A DNA stretch of 64,000 nt from Prinia subflava (lineage: Eukaryota > Chordata > Aves > Passeriformes > Cisticolidae): assembly GCF_021018805.1 (NCBI RefSeq), contig NW_026960611.1:2046001-2110000 (forward strand), read 5' to 3'. The number at the start of each line of letters is the position of its first letter. The stretch's first letter is position 1. The notes under the pieces were generated by a model that made no database searches, had not been told where the DNA came from, and saw only the letters and a program-made list of their open reading frames with translations. The position numbers were made by a program, and so were the translations under genes. Shown here one piece after another: positions 39,521 to 51,682 of this stretch.

Positions 39521-41026
39521 TTTCTATGACTTCTCTGAACAACCTCAAGCCACAGCTAAGGCCTCTGTGGGACTCCACATTTAAAATCCCCTGATTTGAA
39601 AACTGAGTATATTTACTGTTTCCTGTTCTGATTATCAGGCTCTGAAAAAAGTTACTGTTTTTTTTAATGACTGCATAGCAGATAATGTGATCTTTATAAA
39701 ATGGCCAATTTGTAATTTCTTAGTCTCTCCTATTTGCATTGCCTATCAAATATCCTATGTTTGGATGTAAAAACTTCTAACCACGGAGTGTTCACTCACT
39801 TCCCTGTACACCTGCAGTATGTAACTGTCCTATCCGGATAGTTGTACAGCATTACTATTCTAAAATTAGGAACTGTGGGAGGCACTGTTACTTTCAGACT
39901 TGATGTGTCAAATTTCTCTTGGTGGAGGTTTTTCCTCAGGGAAATATGTGAGTCTCATACATCCTACAGCTGGCCAGTATTCTCTAGAGGCTGTGTTCCA
40001 GATGTCCTTGGATCGTCCATCTGGTGCCTAAAGCACAGCGAGATGCTAACTTTTCTTCAGGCCCATCTCTTCTGAAGACACCTTTGACTTCTTTAAGATG
40101 AGCAGTTGTCCGATCCCATTGATATCTGGTGTTCATAGCCAGGAATTCTCTTTCAGAAAGAGCTGTATTTGAATATTTTCTATTTTAGTGTATCATATGC
40201 AGGTCCAGATTGTTTCACAGTAGTTTATCTTGCTCCTGGAAGAGGAAGTGCAATGTAAATATGTACTTTTCAGTTGGTTAAAGAAAGTCCAGTCTAAATA
40301 TCCTCCAAGTTTTATACCTCTGTTGCAGGTAAAGAAGTTAAGAAGGGCAGTGATGAGCTTGTAAGTTGTGTATTTGGTTTTGTTTTGTTGTTTAATTTAT
40401 GTTCTAAGTGTTCTTGAGAAGCAGAATATATGCCCTTAGGCAATGCTAGAGTTCTCCTACCACTAGGAGTTAGTGTAAAGCAGCACCGAATTCTCCCGTA
40501 GAACCATCCAAGGGGAGAGAAGTTCTTCTGGCAGTTCCACTGGGCTTGGAAAACAGTCCTGTTTCAGGACCTGAGAGCCTGCTGCCTTCAGTTCCATGGA
40601 TTTTCTGCAAGCCTGACTGAGTGAGCTGTCCAGTGTTTTCTTCACTGGAAGAGTCTGTGAGGTTGATATTGCTGAGTAATTAAGTAGTTCCCTAGGTATT
40701 GTCATAAATAGCAAAGTTATGCTTATTTGAGAAATTGTTATGTAATGAGAGCGCAGAGTAGGTTTATTTTCAATATAGGTAAGTGTCTGAAGTGAATTAA
40801 TGAAGAATAATTCAAATCCAAATTCCCTCAAGGAAGTGTCGAAATTTTGCTAAGGAATTTTTCTATCTCTGCATTCCTGCTACTTGCATTCCTTGGCAGT
40901 CCTCTGAAAATGGGGGAAATAGGATGTCCTAGAAAGAAATACTTTGTTTAAAACTGTTAAGCATAATTCTCTGGCTGACCTCCCAGTGCTTGTTTTAGTC
41001 CCAAAACCTTTTTTGGTGTTCAGTGT
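39521..41026. other. Unassigned sequence, about 1.5 kb
   Basis: No retroviral motif, LTR end or host exon was recognised. The longest frame (40463-40831, minus) has no recognisable feature. It may be decayed G internal sequence at its left end and unique sequence beyond. Confidence 0.4.
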
Positions 41027-42399
41027 TGTCATGGGTTAGCACTGGCTAGATGTTAATGCACCCATGAGTGTATGTTTTTCTTAATGAGCTACTGTGAGAT
41101 GTGGTCAAGAACAGAGCAGAGCAAGCTTAAAACTTGAAAACAGAGAACAAAACTTTATTACATTACATAGGAACAGAAATAGAAAGGAAAACTCTAAACA
41201 CACACACAAAACAGAAATGAAAACTTCCCAGAACATTTCTTCTCCTCTCCCAGTTTCCACCCCCTACACATTAACCTCCATAGAACAAACCCTTGGGTTT
41301 TAAATCAAACAATCACTGCTCAAAAAACTAATCTTCAATTCAGCAAGGGAGAGAGGAGCCTCTCTCGCACCACAGACTGCTCTTCAGAAAACACGAGTCC
41401 ACCCCTTATGTGTTTCTATGTCACCCGTGGCACCGCCCGGAGAAAGTTGCTGTGGTGACACTCTGTTTTCCATGTCCAGTGCTCTTACCACTGTCTATGG
41501 CCTAAAACTGCATATAGGGCTCTTTTAAGGATGCTTGCATGCTGAGGTCTCCCCATCTTTCCCCTGGGGCCGAGAGTTCCAAGAGCAGGTTTCCCCTGAG
41601 GGCAGAGGGCGCCACTACACTCTTCCCCTCTCTTCTCTGCTAGCTCCACTGCAGCAAGTTGAGCTGGCCACATCCACCCCAAAATGCAGTTTATGTTCAA
41701 AAGAGACTCAAGTTCAGTCTATGGCTAACATTATGCAAGAAAAGTCCAGCTCAAAAAGCTACTCTTCTTCATCCCTGCCCATCTGGGATTCTTTTCATCT
41801 TCTTTTATCATCTCAGTCCCAAGCTGTTTCTCTCTCTCTTCTGAAGCTACTAGCTATGAGAGTTAATGTCTGGGAAAAGTTTCCTTCTGCCAAGTAAGGG
41901 TTAACAGTTTCTGGCTCCCGGCAGGGTGCAGGCTCAGGCACTCCCAGGCTCGGCAACTCCCACGCAGCTGGGCATCTTCTCCAGGGGCGGGGGGGGGGGG
42001 GGGGGATGGACACACACACACACACACGGAATGCACTTCCACAGTTTTCCACCCCTCCATCCTGGATGGGGCCAGCTCAGCTCTAGTTCTGTCTATTCTC
42101 TTCCCCCCCCGGGGCCCCAGCTTACTTCAGTTCGGCCGCGTGGTTCTCCTCAGCCCGGTCACGTGGCTCCCCTCCCCCACCCAGCCTAAAGCTGAGCAGG
42201 GGAGAGGAGATGTTTCCCTGCTGAAACTGGAAGCTAAAAGAGGTAGACCTTCTGAGGGTCCTTGCTTTTAACCCCTTGTGTCCTTGGAGGTGTGTCCAAC
42301 TCCTCAGTGGCCACTAAAAAATGCCAACATTCAAACCTGACCATTGATTGGTTTGCCCACAACTCCCTGAAAAATTCACCTTCCCCTCAAACCGAGACA
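41027..42399 (-). mobile_element. Solo LTR W2, ERVL-like
   Basis: The 1373-bp unit starts TGTCATGGGTTAGC and ends AACCGAGACA, with AGTGT (41022-41026) and AGCGT (42400-42404) flanking it: a 5-bp duplication with one mismatch. It is the reverse complement of the W1 type; TTTATT near 41154 is its inverted polyadenylation signal. A G run (about 41987-42004) and a CA repeat (about 42009-42027) lie inside. Confidence 0.85.
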
Positions 42400-43212
42400 A
42401 GCGTATAAGTAGGAACAATTTTTGCAAAATATGAATGTACATTAGCTATGAATTTTGTTCTAAAAGAGAAAAGTCAAAATTAATTATTATCAATACCAAA
42501 TTTGCAACGTTTCGAAGGTCAGGAGAAGAAATGAAATGTTTAGGTTTTGGATAAAAACATGTCAATAGCTCCTGTACTTTATCGGAGTTTTTCTGGTCGT
42601 TCTTCCAAGGCTCTTTCTCAGTTTATCAACACTGTACGGCTTTGGTTTCAAATACACCAGTTATTTTATAATGCTTCTCAAGAAGAGAAGGGTCTTGTTA
42701 AATAGGAAGGAAATCTGTGTATATAGTATGTGTGGCATTGACTTTGGGATGTTTGATTTGGAATGAGGAGCAAAGAAGTGCCACAGGCACATGACTGTTC
42801 AGTGGTTTGCATTTTCAGCTGTCATCCAAATGACTCTCAGGCCTGTGACATCTGGTCAGGATGAATGTGGTCAAACCTTTATGTCTTTCCACTTACACAG
42901 TGTGTTAGTGAAAGTCAAAGAAACAAAGAGACGCTCAGCCTGTCACTCCAGAGAATTTTCCTAGCTTAGCTAATGCTCTCAGACTAAACTGCAAAGATCT
43001 CAGACCATCAGAGGTTTGGAATTTTGTGTTAATCTGAGCTTAGATGTGGCATTGGGCGACATGGTTTAGTGATGGCCTTGGCAGTGCTGAGTTAGCAATT
43101 GGACTCAAACTTACAGGGCTTTTCCAGCCTAAACGGTTCTGAGATTAGTGCAAGGGAAACACCATCAGGACCTGTCATTGTTTTAAGGCTTACTCTCTTA
43201 TAGAAGCTTACC
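42400..43212. other. Unassigned sequence, about 0.8 kb
   Basis: AT-rich sequence without open frames of note, LTR ends or recognisable protein motifs. It ends at the solo LTR at 43213, whose target duplication CTTACC starts at 43207. Confidence 0.4.
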
Positions 43213-43613
43213 TGTAGCAATGCATCTGTGTAACAGGCCATTTTGATGAACCAGCCAAACTGTTTGTGAGAAATCTTATCAAGCCACCTGCAGTCTTGTT
43301 TTCAAGGTTCTCAGGAATTCATCAAGGTTGCTAGGAAAATAACAGGATTAAAGTAAGAACATAGAGCCTGAAAAACTGTCCACAAAGAATATAAACCCTA
43401 GATACAGAAGATGCATGATGATGAACATTTGACCAATTAGATGTCCTGAAGGAGAAGCACCTGCCTCTTGAACAAGCGATTTAGCCAACCCAGAGATGTG
43501 TGCTCATGTGGGCCGGAGACTTAGAATCTATAATTGGAATTGTATTGTAAACAATAAACAGCTTCTGGTGAAATCATATTGGTTTGCTATTCAGTAGCCC
43601 ATATCCCCCCGCA
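43213..43613 (+). mobile_element. Solo LTR, R type
   Basis: The 401-bp unit starts TGTAGCAATG and ends CCCCCCGCA, with a perfect 6-bp duplication CTTACC at 43207-43212 and 43614-43619. It is the intact counterpart of the P 3' LTR (33103-33112 plus 38222-38615). AATAAA is near 43552. The 6-bp duplication fits the alpha/beta-like env found next to the other copy. Confidence 0.93.
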
Positions 43614-43673
43614 CTTACCTGCTGATTTTGTTGTGTTTTTGTATGCTTATTTTGGTTTTTTGTGGTACTTTGT

Positions 43674-44190
43674 TGAAGGAGAGTTTCCGTCAGGGTAGAA
43701 CCGGCGACAAAGTATCTCTATAAGCAATGTGCAGGGGTATCACGTGGTTTATTGTGAAGGCCTTGCTTGTAGCTGCTGGGCACAGCTAAAGCAGGCCAGG
43801 AGAGCAGGAACAGCGAACCGAGCCGAGAGAGAGAGAGAGCCCCGAATCCCGTACATTAAATATCTTTCTAAGTTGAAGAGTATGAGTTGGACTAACCAAT
43901 CTAATACAAGATGACAACATATACAGCCAATAGAAATGTCCCACCACCCAAGGCAAGCAGAAGGGGATTGTTTAATCAAACGATCTGTCCCTCAGCTTAG
44001 CAGAAGTATATTGTTTAATCAAGGGAGCTGGCCCTCAGCTTAGCACATCGTTATTCACTAGCTGATGGCCCTGCACCCCACACCCTAAATCTCAAAGCAT
44101 GCTTTCATTTCTATCTCACTTGTTGAACTCAGACTCCCAGAATCTAAACCACTATATTTGTAAGGTCTTTCTACTTCATCCTTCCCAACA
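43674..44190 (-). mobile_element. Solo LTR, F type
   Basis: On the + strand it runs from TGAAGGAGAG to CTTCCCAACA and matches the reverse complement of the F LTR. A perfect 6-bp duplication CTTTGT flanks it at 43668-43673 and 44191-44196. It is longer than the F copy (517 bp) because of an extra segment near 43980-44030 with a repeated TTGTTTAATCAA motif. Confidence 0.93.
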
Positions 44191-44289
44191 CTTTGTGTTA
44201 TTGATCACCTTCGTAATGGGTATTCCTGCTCCACCTTATCTAAGGTACCAAGCTCCTGGGGTCAAATCCTGGCTAGCTCTAGACCCCAG

Positions 44290-44655
44290 TGTGTTTCCCC
44301 GATAATGGACCAAAGGCAAAAACAGAGGCACTCTTCCTTCTCAGGATCACAGTCCCACTGCTTTATTGTAGAACTCACCTCCCGAGCAGCAAAGACAAAG
44401 ATCATGTGGAAGGCCCAGTTTTATGACCAGGGAAAAGAGGACAGGGAGAGGGGGAGCAACTACAACCAATGAGAAACAACCCAGGGAGGGGGAGGGGGCA
44501 TGGGGAAGAAATGACTAGGGGACACCAAAACCCAGAAGGGGTGTGGAATATACCATGTGAAAAATGTAAGTAAACTACTTTTGTGTGCAAATACAACAAA
44601 CCACCCAGTGCAATACAATAACAAAAATGAACAAACTACTTAGTGCACTGCAACA
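44290..44655 (-). mobile_element. LTR-like element, limits uncertain
   Basis: Read on the minus strand it would begin TGTTGCAGTGC at 44655 and end near 44290 with AAACACA; an inverted polyadenylation signal (TTTATT) lies near 44361. G-rich runs occur in its middle. I found no second copy and no target duplication, so this is a tentative call. Confidence 0.4.
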
Positions 44656-44691
44656 CCATCCTTTTTGTGTTAAAACAAGGTTAAAAGAAAA

Positions 44692-44939
44692 GTGTTGGGC
44701 TTATTCTGATGCAGAATAGGAATCTGTCCATGACCAAGGAATGGAGGGTGGAATTTCCACCCCTCAACCACATTGGTCAAAAGGACCATCATTCAACACC
44801 CTCCTCTCATGGAGAAGAATGCAAAAACAATGACAATGTTTACAAAAACAATCTCTTGCTTACATGAGCAAAGCGTGAGAAGCAAGAACTTCTACTTTAA
44901 TATGAATGCTCAGAAAACTGGGAAATCTCAAGGTCACAT
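44692..44939 (-). mobile_element. I-type LTR copy
   Basis: From about 44740 this closely matches the LTR at 49130-49421 (shared blocks around ACCCCTCAACCACATTGG and TTAATATGAATGCTCAG) and ends CAAGGTCACA at 44939. The sequence to its right reads as a purine-rich tract on the minus strand, so it may be the 3' LTR of element H. The left end is divergent. Confidence 0.65.
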
Positions 44940-45769
44940 CTCACCCTTTTTACTTTAAAAAAAAGAAAACAAAAAAGAGAAAAATGAACAATTGTACAAA
45001 TGAAAAAAAAAAGAGAAAACTGTACAAAGTTCAGCGGCCTACAGTTTGGTCATGGTTTTAAGGTTGTTTGTTAGCCTGATTCTGCCTTTGCTGTTGTTAT
45101 AAATGTCCAAGCCAATTTTTATTAATAAAATAATTTTTAATAATTAAAGAAATTACAGATCAAAAATTTAGGCAAACCAGCAAAGTGCAATGCCTATAAC
45201 TCGGGATCGGCACTGAGTGAACCATGGTTACAGACTCAGTTGCACTGAGACCTTCCTCTGTTCACAAATTTTACCCTTTTCAGGGTCCCCTTAAATAGTC
45301 TTTATTTAGCCCGCGGTCCCCCAGTTCTTTGTTCTATTCAGCAAAATCACCCTTTAAACCGACTCTCCAAAGAGAGATGAAAAATCATTTCAGTTTTTCA
45401 TTCAGTTCCTTCCTTCGCTGAATAGACGTTCCAGGGAAAGATGAATACTAATGTTGGGGTTTGAGTTGATGAATAGAGGTGTCTCCTTCGATGCAGTTGC
45501 TGAGATAACTCTTAACGACCAAGCAATCAACTGTCCTCCTTGCTCAGAGAGTTGCTCCATCGTCTTTTCTTCTGGTTAATGGCTGTAGTTCTTTGCTATT
45601 AACTACACCCAGCCAGGGTTTTGTTCTTCTGAAAAGCAATCTGTACAAGCCTGGGCTTGCTCGATTTTCTCGTTGCAAACCCCGACTTGCATGTTACATT
45701 TATTTTACAAATATAAACTGCGCATATATGTTATTAAAACACGAATTATCCTAGGTCATTTATTACACT
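44940..45769. other. Unassigned AT-rich sequence
   Basis: A-rich at 44955-45020, then mixed sequence with TTTATT motifs (about 45118, 45301) that could belong to a decayed antisense LTR or to the 3' end of element H. No protein motif or LTR ends could be supported. Confidence 0.35.
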
Positions 45770-46303
45770 GTGCAGGGTTTCACCCTGAATCCCCTCTCAG
45801 TAACTTGCTCAAAAGTACCCTGAGCCTGTTCAACAATGGTTTGACCAGAACCCCTTCATTTTCCAAATCTCTGTGTGACGCAAAGGCAGGAGCATTCCAA
45901 GAAAAAAAAAATCGCTCAAATCAAAGTTCTGTCCCAATCCATACCCCCCAGACCACATGCACATTCCCCCACAAAGGTCACAATGGCTACAGTTACATAA
46001 GGCTGAACCATAGATGACAGTTCCTCTGAGTCCACAATTAACACAGCCTGCTGGCTCACAAAGCATCGCGCTGTTCCACCCAATCCCTCGACAGGCAGCT
46101 TCACAGGATTCAAAGGCCACTGTGCAGGCCACTCAGAAAAGGAGAGGATGGCCAAATCCATGCCTATGTCAATCAGATCTTGAAGAGGCTTCTCTGATGG
46201 GGTGGCACCGGGGTGGCACAGAGTACACAACGTTTCAGGATCAGGCAGGATCACAGTCCGGTGGACTTGAGGCAGCTTGGCAGATTTGAAGCAGCTGCCT
46301 TCA
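45770..46303 (-). pseudogene. pro-pol: Element H protease, joined to an integrase scrap
   Basis: The minus strand has LIDIGMDLAILS near 46180-46145, an aspartic protease active site whose DTG-A/D box has changed to DIGMD, and a typical following WPAQWPL. To the left, near 45845-45800, GQTIVEQAQGTFEQ resembles the catalytic Glu block of integrase, so RT and RNase H are missing. The Thr-to-Ile change and stops show it is inactive. The integrase part is low confidence. Confidence 0.65.
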
Positions 46304-46956
46304 TGTGAAAAACGTGAGATGATTAATTCATGTTCTTATGGTAAATTGGAAAATTATAAAGCTGTATAAATTTATATCAGGTAAAAGTCTATGTTTTAGG
46401 AGGTTTCTCCATTCAGAAGGGAACAAAAGACTTTGCAGCCTTCTCAAGTATTGGGAGGGGACCTGTTGAGATGAGCCGGTATCAGCAACTCACACCTCGG
46501 GAGCCACCTTCACAGACCATCAAGCAATATCACCCATATCTCGGACATTCATCAACTATAAGGATCCGTAGAAACTGAACATTAACACATGGACTTGGGA
46601 GGGGAGCTCTTTTCAATCCGACCGGAGACGAATTTGGGTTTGAATAGCAACCAAGAAACAAAGGGAAATATGGGGAAATATTGCCAGAGGCAGAATAAAG
46701 AGTATAAAAACCACGCCTCGAACATGGCAAATTCGTGTACCCAGCTAGAGACACAGACGGCCAGGGTCTATGTCTATGGGTCACCCTTGGCTCTCTTTTT
46801 CCCGGGAGAAACTCTGTCAAGTAAGTGTCGCTGTTTGGGGGGGGGGGGGGGGGTTATTGCTTAAAATTCTGTAATTTGATTCCAAATTTTGTGATTTAAA
46901 TTTTTAATAAACTAAATTATTGAATTTGGTAATAAATTGTCCTGGCATTTATAACA
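46304..46956 (+). mobile_element. Solo LTR U, inside element H
   Basis: The 653-bp unit begins TGTGAAAAACG and ends TTATAACA, flanked by a perfect 5-bp duplication CTTCA at 46299-46303 and 46957-46961. A TATAAAA box is at 46703 and AATAAA near 46906; a G run is at about 46838-46853. A 5-bp duplication suggests ERVL-type or alpharetrovirus-like integration. No other copy of this family is in the window. It separates dUTPase from protease in H. Confidence 0.87.
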
Positions 46957-47212
46957 CTTCACAACACCGATCCTCGAACCTGAGGACAGAAAACCTAAAA
47001 AACACAAGTTGAGCAATATGAATTTTCTCAAAGAATGCGACATGTGAGGTGGGTGTGGAAACCATTGCACAAGTGTGCTCTTCACCAGAGTTGAAAATGA
47101 CCATTGCCACTGTGTTGACATCAACACCTGCTGAACTGCAGGTGCTGGTTGCAAACCGGTCAACAAACTTGCTCCTGCTCCAGGGCTTGGGGAAGTGTTT
47201 GGTTCTGGGCAT
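46957..47212 (-). pseudogene. pro: Element H dUTPase, N-terminal part
   Basis: The minus frame 46949-47212 contains SSAGVDVNTVAMV, matching the start of a retroviral dUTPase (compare GSLGVDI in element E), in a phase different from gag and overlapping its end by about 50 bp. That gag/pro overlap is the usual betaretrovirus frameshift arrangement. The remaining dUTPase is lost at solo LTR U. Confidence 0.65.
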
Positions 47213-49129
47213 GTCTCTGGCATGTCCTCTGCTTCTGATTTCCCAAGCTCAGCAAGGGCTGGCCATCAGCATGAAGCACTGCTTTACACATGTTCGCAGT
47301 ATGATTTGGCTTCCCACACTGAGCGCAGAAAAACAAGGGAGTCACCTTCCGTGCTTCTTTTCCCTGTTTTCCACTGGTTTGAGCATTTGCCTGTGTCTGC
47401 TGCCCACCCTTCAGCCCCTTTTTGGAGAGCTGTGGGGCAGCAGCCAGGGAAAACACCTTAAGGTCAGAAGTGTCCACATTAGCCCAGGCCTGGATCATGT
47501 CCAAGACATCAGAATTCTCAGAAAGGCTTCCAAGGAGCCTCTGGCAAGCAGCATTTGCATTGCTCCTTGCAAACTGTTCTAGCAAAATTTGTTTCAAAGT
47601 GTCATCCTCAACTTGCCTCTCCAAAGAGTTAGCCAACCATCTTACAAACTGAAAAAAGGGTTTCTCTGGCCTTTGCACTATAGTCAAAAAGTCCTGCTTT
47701 AGAGAAGAGAATAAAATCGTTTCCACCAGTTCTGCTATGCCTATTTTTGGACACTGATTCAGCACGTTTTGAGGAACACTGAACTGCACATCAGGATAAG
47801 AAAAGTCACCTTTCCCAGTAAGCAAATCAACTCCAACCCCAAACATGGGATCTTGCTGAGACAATTGAGCATTTCGGATAGCCACTTCTGCAGCCAGCTG
47901 TCTCCAATTGTCTTCAAAAGCGAAAGCCCGAACAGATCCAACCAACACTAGACCCAGGCGTCTAATTTCAAATGAAAGGAACAAATCTGCAAATCTCACA
48001 TGGATCAGCTTTATGACCTCAGAAAAACTGAGATCACACTTGGCTACCTCATCTCGGAAGGCAGGCACATCCTCCCAGGATGGGGCGACATGGCCGAGAG
48101 GCTGCAAAACCGTGCCCGTGGCTCCTGGGACCAGTCTGACCACGGCCGCACATTTAGATAGCGGCTCCACAACAGCACTGGCCCCACCCGGCTGCAGTGC
48201 AGGGTCAGAAAACACGTCCCGTCCCAGTGCGGGTTGGGAGTGCAAAACTGGCAGCGAACCAGCCCCATCCGCCCCCAGCATAGCCTGCAGGGGCCAGCTG
48301 GGGGAAGCAGCCGGCCACAGATCCACTGCGCTGCTCAGCCCCTGCTCAGTTAGTGGGGCCCAGGGCCACGTGGGCAGGGGGCGGGCCACGGGGCTGCTCT
48401 GGTAAAGCAGCCCTAGTGTGGCGGGACTGGGTGGCCCTGCCCCCGCAGGGCGGGTCGGCAGAAATCCTGCCGGCCGGCACGCCTGCCAACGGCGCAGGCA
48501 CAGGAGGCACCTCTGTCCCCACCCCGGGGGGGGGGGGCGGGGCCGCTGGCATCCCGTGCCAGCACAACAGGCACTGCCGATCCCAGGTCCAGCACGGTAA
48601 CCGGGACTCTCTCCCCCTGCAGTGCACCAGCCGCCCTGGTGTGCTGTGCCCCAGGAGAGGGTCCAGGAAAAACCCCGTACCCCTCCCAAAATTCACGCTG
48701 GCCATTTGCAACCCCCCACATGGGGGTACAGACCCCCGCCATGGCTTGGACCCTGCATCAGACGGGTCATCGTCCACAGGGACGCAGCCTTCAGGGGAGC
48801 GTGCCCTGCTCTCAGCATCGCACTGAGAGTTGTCTTTCTCAATACAAATTCCAGAATCTGAATCTTGGGCAATGTCTCGAAGGAGCAGAAATATTTTTCC
48901 CCAAGACCCCAACAGTGTGACCACAGTCAAATTTCTGTCAAAAACGGACACAAATAAACTTTTTCCCACAGTTTCCCACAGGGCCACTGACAACGCCTTT
49001 TCAGCACTATAAGAAATCCCGTGGTCTTTTCCCCAGAGATACAATTCTCTCGTGTTCCCTGGGTAGCGTAGGTCTGCGACAGATCATGAAGGACTGAAGG
49101 AGTTCTAGCATGACTGTATGAAGAAATCT
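47160..49129 (-). pseudogene. gag: Element H gag
   Basis: A 509-codon open frame (47160-48689) covers a proline-rich linker and capsid, with FQFVRWLANSLERQV (major homology region), NANAACQRLL, and one CCHC knuckle CAQCGKPNHTANMC near 47320-47280. The frame 48346-49044 carries matrix-like sequence with ALWETVGKSLF. The N-terminus is cut at 49129 by the element I LTR; the ATG at 49139 is LTR sequence. GC-rich, proline-coding sequence spans 48350-48650. Capsid-nucleocapsid is the best-kept long gag frame in the window. Confidence 0.83.
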
Positions 49130-49421
49130 TGGGTTCCATTAGAGAGTAAGACAGAAAAAGGGTGGAAAGGCCCTGATTTGTTTATTTCATCCTATTATAT
49201 ACTTTTAGAAAGGTGACCATGGATTGGAGGGTGCAATTCCCACCCCTCAACCACATTGGTCAAAAGGGCCATCATTCAACACCCTCCTCTCGTGGAGAAG
49301 AATGCAAAAACAATGACACTGTTTACAAAAACAATCTCTTGTTTACATGAGCAAAGCGTGAGGAGCAAGAACTTCTACTTTAATATGAATGCTCAGAAAA
49401 CTAGAAAATCTCATGGTGACA
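49130..49421 (-). mobile_element. Element I 3' LTR
   Basis: The minus-strand LTR begins TGTCACCATGAG at 49421, immediately after a purine-rich tract next to env, and ends near 49130 (TGGGTTCC on the + strand, shared with the copy at 39010). The inverted polyadenylation signal is near 49179. To its left lies element H gag, so element I appears to have inserted into H or been joined to it. Confidence 0.75.
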
Positions 49422-49448
49422 GTTCACCACTTGTAGTCTGCAGGCAAG

Positions 49449-50790
49449 TCAGTCTGCTTTCGATCTGCAAACTCTGCATGGTTGACTTCTCAGGCAGTAG
49501 GGATTAAACTGCTGAGGGCCTTTAAAATTAAGCAATGTTGAACTCCAAAGGCAAACACAATTAAGGACAAAACAACAAAAAACAACATAATTGTTTGAAC
49601 TACTGAAGTCCACCATCCCTAGAGTCCCCAGTTTTTGAACATTTCTCTGAACCAGTCTTCGGATTCTTGCTTCACTTGTCCAACTCAGCTTTTTTGTTCT
49701 TTGAGAGCCGTGTGTATGGTGGGTGCTTTCAATGTTAAATTCAGGCAACAAAGTCCTTCAAATTCCTGGCACTCGTGTCCATGAAGCAGCAGGAGGAAGT
49801 CTATGGCTGCACGGTTTTGGAGTGTGGCCTGCCTGTTAATTTCCACGTCTTCTAGGAGGGAGCTGTTAGCAGTGGATGTCAAGTTTGCCTGTTTGACCAC
49901 CCAACACTCCAGGTAGCCCAATTCACCTAGAGCTTTGGCTGCTGCGACCCATGGAAGGAAGAGGGATGCAGCCATTCTTTTTGACTTGGCCTAATGAAAA
50001 ATTTCTGAATCACAATTTGGGTCCAAATTTTCAACTCTTCTCTTATGAATTTTGTTGGCCGAATTGTTTTTTCGAGTTCATTCGCCAATCAAGGTTTGGT
50101 TGGGAGCCAACAGGGACAATCACCCGATGGTACATGGCCCTCCTAAAAGCCGGGATGGGATTCCTGCCCACGCCCGCTCTCCGCAAATTAGGAACAGACC
50201 CTTAGGGAGGCTTTTGGGATGTGAATGGTATGGGTTGTCTGCTGCAACATGGCTCAGAATATTGCACCATCTTTTGGAAGTGAACTCTTCCCGATATTGC
50301 AGTATGTTGTGAAAGGCTTTAGTACTAGACAGAGGGGTGAAGATAAAGTGAATGCAGCATGGTGCTGGAGAGGAACCTAACAGCTCTAATTTTTGGGGTT
50401 CTTAAGCTCCTCTGGGCAATTTTGGTAACCACTCTTCTATGGGATTTTTAATCATTACAGCCTGCCGATGGTGGATTTCATTTGGTTGTGTGTTGTGTGA
50501 TTTGGGACTTGGGTTAGGCATATGTGTGTCAAAACAGGTTGAATACTCTCCTGCTTGCAAGGGGGATCCCTACCAGGCAGGTAGACATAGGGTCCTTTGC
50601 TGCTGCAGTGGACAGGTATATATTTTCTTGTTGAAGTGTCTGTGCCAGGGTCACCCAGATGCTTCAGCGTGATTGAGGAACGATCCATGCAGCTCTCAGA
50701 CTGCTCAGCATGAACAGGATGACAATTTGGACAGGGCTCATGGCAAGGTTGAGTCGCAGGTAGGTGTTTTCTAAAAGGAAAAACAAATAT
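49449..50790 (-). pseudogene. env: Element I envelope
   Basis: The frame 49685-49975 has AASLFLPWVAAAKALGELG (internal fusion peptide region), LQNRAAIDFLLL and HGHECQEFEGLCC, the C-X6-CC motif in alpharetrovirus-like context. The membrane anchor follows in another frame near 49600-49530. Surface-subunit sequence at 49976-50790 is broken into short frames. Env would mediate entry; this one is inactive. Confidence 0.8.
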
Positions 50791-50849
50791 GTTTAAAGCA
50801 TTTTAAAGGTCTGCGGTCTGCCATAATTAACCTGGTTTTAAGAGGATTC

Positions 50850-51682
50850 TGTCTTCTTTTTCTGGTGACATCTTTTTGAAGCAACAGCTGCTTGCTTCTC
50901 ATTATCTTCTGCTGGTGCTGGATTTTTGGGAACAAAAGGTTTTACCCACTTTTGGGGTATCCATCGTGGGCCCGAGGGGGTGGATATGCAAGTGTAGCCT
51001 CTCCGCCAGGTCATGAACTCATAGGGACCCTTGATTTCCCAGGTTTCTGGGTCCCTAATTAAGACTGGTGGATGCTGTGACTACTTAAACTGATTACTGC
51101 TGTTAAAGTGACGTACCACTGGAGGACTCATTTTCAAATGAACAACTTAGAAAATTAATTGTAAACATGGCTTTGCAGAGCTTCTGTTATGGCGACATCC
51201 ACACTGTGGAACTGTTTTGCCTAGCCAGGACCAGTTTGAGCATCTGGTGGGTACGCTCAACCACAGATTGACCTGTGAGGGAGTAGGGGATGCCTGTTAC
51301 ATGTTCCACTCCCCACTGCTGGACAAACTCTAAGAATTCCTTGCCTTTGTACACTGGGCAGTTGTCTGTCTTGATTTTCCTAGGGATCCCCAGTACTGAA
51401 AAGGCCTGCACAAGATACTCTTTGGCTTGTGGGTCTGCTTCTCTTGCTTGGGCAGAGGCATAAACTGCTTCTGAATAGGTGTCAATGTTTACATGTAAAT
51501 ATTTTAGGTGACTGAAACTGGGAATGTGTGTGATGTCTCTCTGCCACTCTTCATAGCTCTCAAGGCCTCAGGGGTTAATCCCCCATACCTAGCAATGGCA
51601 TGGCTTGGAGCTGGCAGTCAGGGCAGGTGGCTACAATGGCTTGAGTCTGACCCCGTGTTAGCTGGAACTGATGCATTAGGCC
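50850..51682 (-). pseudogene. pol: Element I integrase
   Basis: The minus strand gives WIPQKWVKPFVPKNP in the C-terminal domain near 50985-50930, and the frame 51187-51411 contains IKTDNCPVYKG and GQSVVERTH, the second and third catalytic blocks. The zinc-binding end, with CPDCQ near 51630, lies to the right. The gene is in several frames and is interrupted at 51683 by an E-type solo LTR. Confidence 0.82.

Noticed and set aside
41987..42027. G run and CA repeat as regulatory elements
   Set aside because: Simple-sequence tracts inside LTR W2; nothing else supports a function.
49130..49139. ATG at 49139 as the start of element H gag
   Set aside because: It lies inside the element I LTR (which extends to about 49130 by comparison with the copy at 39010), so H gag is simply truncated there.
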